From Bacilli bacterium (GTDB lineage: Bacteria; Bacillota_I; Bacilli_A; RF39; UBA660): a DNA stretch of 5,594 nucleotides. Every line of letters starts with the position of its first letter. Positions within the stretch are counted from its first letter, which is position 1. This document shows positions 4,549-5,594 of this stretch, piece by piece. The notes beneath the pieces were generated by a model. That model was not told where the DNA came from, searched no databases, and was given only the letters and a program-made list of their open reading frames with translations. Both the position numbers and the translations under genes were made by a program. Location of the stretch: contig CAAENH010000028.1 in NCBI GenBank assembly GCA_900757295.1, positions 1-5,594 on the forward strand, given 5' to 3'.

Positions 4549-4792
4549 ATTTAATAGTATGTGCTGTAATAATTGTATAACTATATGAGTTAATAGTTAT
4601 CTTTATATTATCAATTTCACAATACCAGTTCTTGCCTTGTTTATATATATTACAATCTTTATCTAATATTTTATTTTTACAATAATTAACTACATCACTA
4701 GTATCTAATATAAGATTTCTCTTAATTCTATCAATACCCATTTTGGTAGTATGAATGTTACCTATATTAGATAATAATATTTCTTTATTCAT
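4547..4792 (-). CDS. DUF3781 family protein
   Basis: The protein has 81 aa, the full length usual for this family of unknown function. The family pattern as I know it is visible throughout: an N-terminal 'NIGNIHTTKMGIDRIKRNL', then 'LDTSDVVNYCKNKILDK', then 'GKNWYCEIDNIKITINSYSYTIITAHTIK' to the C terminus. It has no membrane segment or signal peptide and is probably a compact cytoplasmic alpha/beta protein. The ATG is 10 nt after GGAG. It starts 34 nt after the stop of the ATC-hydrolase-like gene, and the pair is likely cotranscribed and ends at the hairpin at 4459-4498. A copy of the 12-bp dyad lies in the gap just upstream. The biochemical role is unknown; as ICE cargo it may serve with its partner in small-molecule or stress metabolism (inference). 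Confidence 0.85.
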   Translation of the reverse strand: MNKEILLSNIGNIHTTKMGIDRIKRNLILDTSDVVNYCKNKILDKDCNIYKQGKNWYCEIDNIKITINSYSYTIITAHTIK

Positions 4793-4808
4793 TTATTATC
4801 AACTCCAT

Positions 4809-4820
4809 AAATTGTAATTT
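4809..4820. repeat. AAATTGTAATTT dyad, copy 2
   Basis: It lies in the 34-nt gap between the two cargo genes. The identity with copy 3 extends to 15 nt (TAAATTGTAATTTGT, 4808-4822 and 5495-5509), so the ATC-hydrolase-like gene is bracketed by a 15-nt direct repeat. Confidence 0.5.
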
Positions 4821-4826
4821 GTGTAA

Positions 4827-5444
4827 CTATCTATTTTTCTTTCTATTGTTTATTAAATGAAAATCACATTTATTCATACCTTGTCCCAAAGTTCCATTTC
4901 TTTCAAAACGAATTTTTGGCATCAGTCCATTGAAAGCTATATCATCATTTTCACAAAAAACAGTACAAAGTTCTGGGCATTCATATTCTTTAGTTAAATC
5001 ATTATAAATACATCTATGCAAATCAAAATGAATTTCTGTTTTGTCACAACGAATCCACTCTGTTTCAAATCCTTCATCTGGAAAGTTCTTTTTCATAACA
5101 CCTTTTACTGCCAAACGATACATTAGATATGTAAAAGGCATTTTTGACATCTTTTGATTTTCTATTCTTTTCATTTCTGCTGACTTTTTAGTTTCTTTTC
5201 TTACATAAGAAAGTGCTGTATCAATATTATATCCATTATCTAATAAAGCTTTGTAATATGCCATTGTTGGAAATAAATTTGTTATTAAATGATGTTTTAT
5301 AGCTTCACTTTCACGGTAATTGGCTGAAGAAATAAGTTCGTTATAAATTTTTTCTACATTTTGATATATTTTTTCTCCTTCTTCTATACCAAACTCTTTA
5401 AATATATCTTCTTTTAAAAAGAATAATTTTGTATTTTCTAACAT
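4827..5444 (-). CDS. L-2-amino-thiazoline-4-carboxylic acid hydrolase family protein
   Basis: The protein has 205 aa, a usual family length. The founding activity of the family is hydrolysis of the thiazoline ring of ATC on the way to L-cysteine in Pseudomonas. Most clostridial members are uncharacterised, so the substrate here is not known. The N-terminal 120 residues are helical. The C-terminal half holds the family motifs: FDLHRCIYNDL (140-150), a cysteine cluster CPELCTVFC (156-164), an acidic END and NGLMPKIRFERNGTLGQG, and the terminal CDFHL (193-197). The Cys and Asp/His residues are the likely catalytic or metal-binding ones. There is no signal peptide. The ATG is preceded by AGGAG at good spacing. 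It forms an operon with DUF3781 and sits in the cargo position upstream of the ORF7/ORF8 leader. Confidence 0.82.
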   Translation of the reverse strand: MLENTKLFFLKEDIFKEFGIEEGEKIYQNVEKIYNELISSANYRESEAIKHHLITNLFPTMAYYKALLDNGYNIDTALSYVRKETKKSAEMKRIENQKMSKMPFTYLMYRLAVKGVMKKNFPDEGFETEWIRCDKTEIHFDLHRCIYNDLTKEYECPELCTVFCENDDIAFNGLMPKIRFERNGTLGQGMNKCDFHLINNRKKNR

Positions 5445-5489
5445 TCTATTTACTCCTGTATTCTCAACAAATTACTATTTTTCTAACTA

Positions 5490-5518
5490 ATTACTAAATT
5501 GTAATTTGTCTTTTACAA
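5490..5518 (-). promoter_or_regulatory. Candidate promoter of the cargo operon with an operator-like spacer
   Basis: On the minus strand TTGTAA (5518-5513, 4 of 6 to the -35 consensus) and AGTAAT (5495-5490, 4 of 6 to the -10) are 17 nt apart, about 45 nt upstream of the gene start. The 12-bp dyad copy 3 fills the spacer next to the -10 box, where a repressor would block RNA polymerase. Both boxes are weak matches in AT-rich DNA, so this is tentative. Confidence 0.35.
5496..5507. repeat. AAATTGTAATTT dyad, copy 3 (candidate operator)
   Basis: This is the third copy of the symmetric 12-mer, in the 5' region of the cargo operon between possible -35 and -10 boxes. No candidate DNA-binding repressor gene is visible in the window. 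Confidence 0.5.
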
Positions 5519-5526
5519 TAATAGCA

Positions 5527-5559
5527 TAAAAAAGAAAAGTAGTTATTGTTAATCAACTA
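5527..5559 (-). terminator. Intrinsic terminator of an off-window upstream gene
   Basis: On the minus strand TAGTT, a G bulge and ATT pair with AAT and AACTA around a 3-nt loop (5559-5540), followed by CTTTTCTTTTTTA (5539-5527). It must serve a gene beyond the window. One minus frame is open from 5593 to a TAG at 5570-5572 and could be that gene's last codons, but seven codons are too few to call. Confidence 0.6.
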
Positions 5560-5594
5560 TTGCATTTTTCTAATTCTCATAAATACTTTTAAAT

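Noticed and set aside
1..5594. CRISPR array, tRNA or rRNA genes
   Set aside because: No regularly spaced repeats of CRISPR length, no tRNA cloverleaf and no rRNA-like sequence were seen on either strand.

Overview
The window is very AT-rich (roughly a quarter G+C by eye). Its genes carry strong GGAGG-type ribosome binding sites, and all of them lie on the minus strand. This fits a low-GC clostridial host (Clostridioides/Clostridium or a relative). The content looks like the integrase-proximal end of an integrative conjugative element (ICE) related to Tn916, with unusual parts. Host and element family are inferred from sequence features and memory of the families; no search was run.

In transcription order (high to low coordinates): a terminator of an off-window gene (5527-5559) is followed by a two-gene cargo unit. 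The cargo is a protein resembling the L-2-amino-thiazoline-4-carboxylic acid hydrolase family (4827-5444) and a DUF3781 protein (4547-4792). A 12-bp dyad, AAATTGTAATTT, occurs three times, at each border of these genes. A 14-bp perfect hairpin (4459-4498) ends the unit.

Next comes a leader of about 430 nt (4415-3983) packed with conditional-looking RNA structure: a stem that covers a start codon, a 15-codon leader ORF running into a terminator, a 61-codon leader ORF whose 3' part is itself a 12-bp terminator stem, and a last hairpin that both hides the Shine-Dalgarno sequence and ends in six U. The layout recalls the attenuated tet(M) leader of Tn916. Here no resistance gene follows: the leader feeds directly into homologues of Tn916 ORF7 (sigma-like, 3635-3982) and ORF8 (HTH_16-like, 3419-3631).

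Between ORF8 and the recombinases lies a non-coding stretch of about 370 nt with a 19-bp hairpin (3347-3395) and a multi-hairpin domain closed by a 9-bp helix (3087-3326). It is more GC-rich than its surroundings and is probably a structured RNA that I cannot assign to a family. Two small genes follow: a single-pass membrane protein (2860-3045) and a 61-aa unknown (2670-2855), in the place where Tn916 has xis.

After another terminator (2615-2650) comes a tight three-gene unit: two different, catalytically complete tyrosine recombinases, abutting with no gap (1461-2498 and 483-1460), and a 108-aa non-recombinase protein (128-454). That is the gene plan of Tn554 (TnpA, TnpB, TnpC) rather than the single Int of Tn916. 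The last 127 bases hold pairs of short direct repeats and may include the element end.

Working model: transcription through the attenuated leader raises ORF7/ORF8, which switch on the excision unit downstream, possibly with input from the structured RNA.
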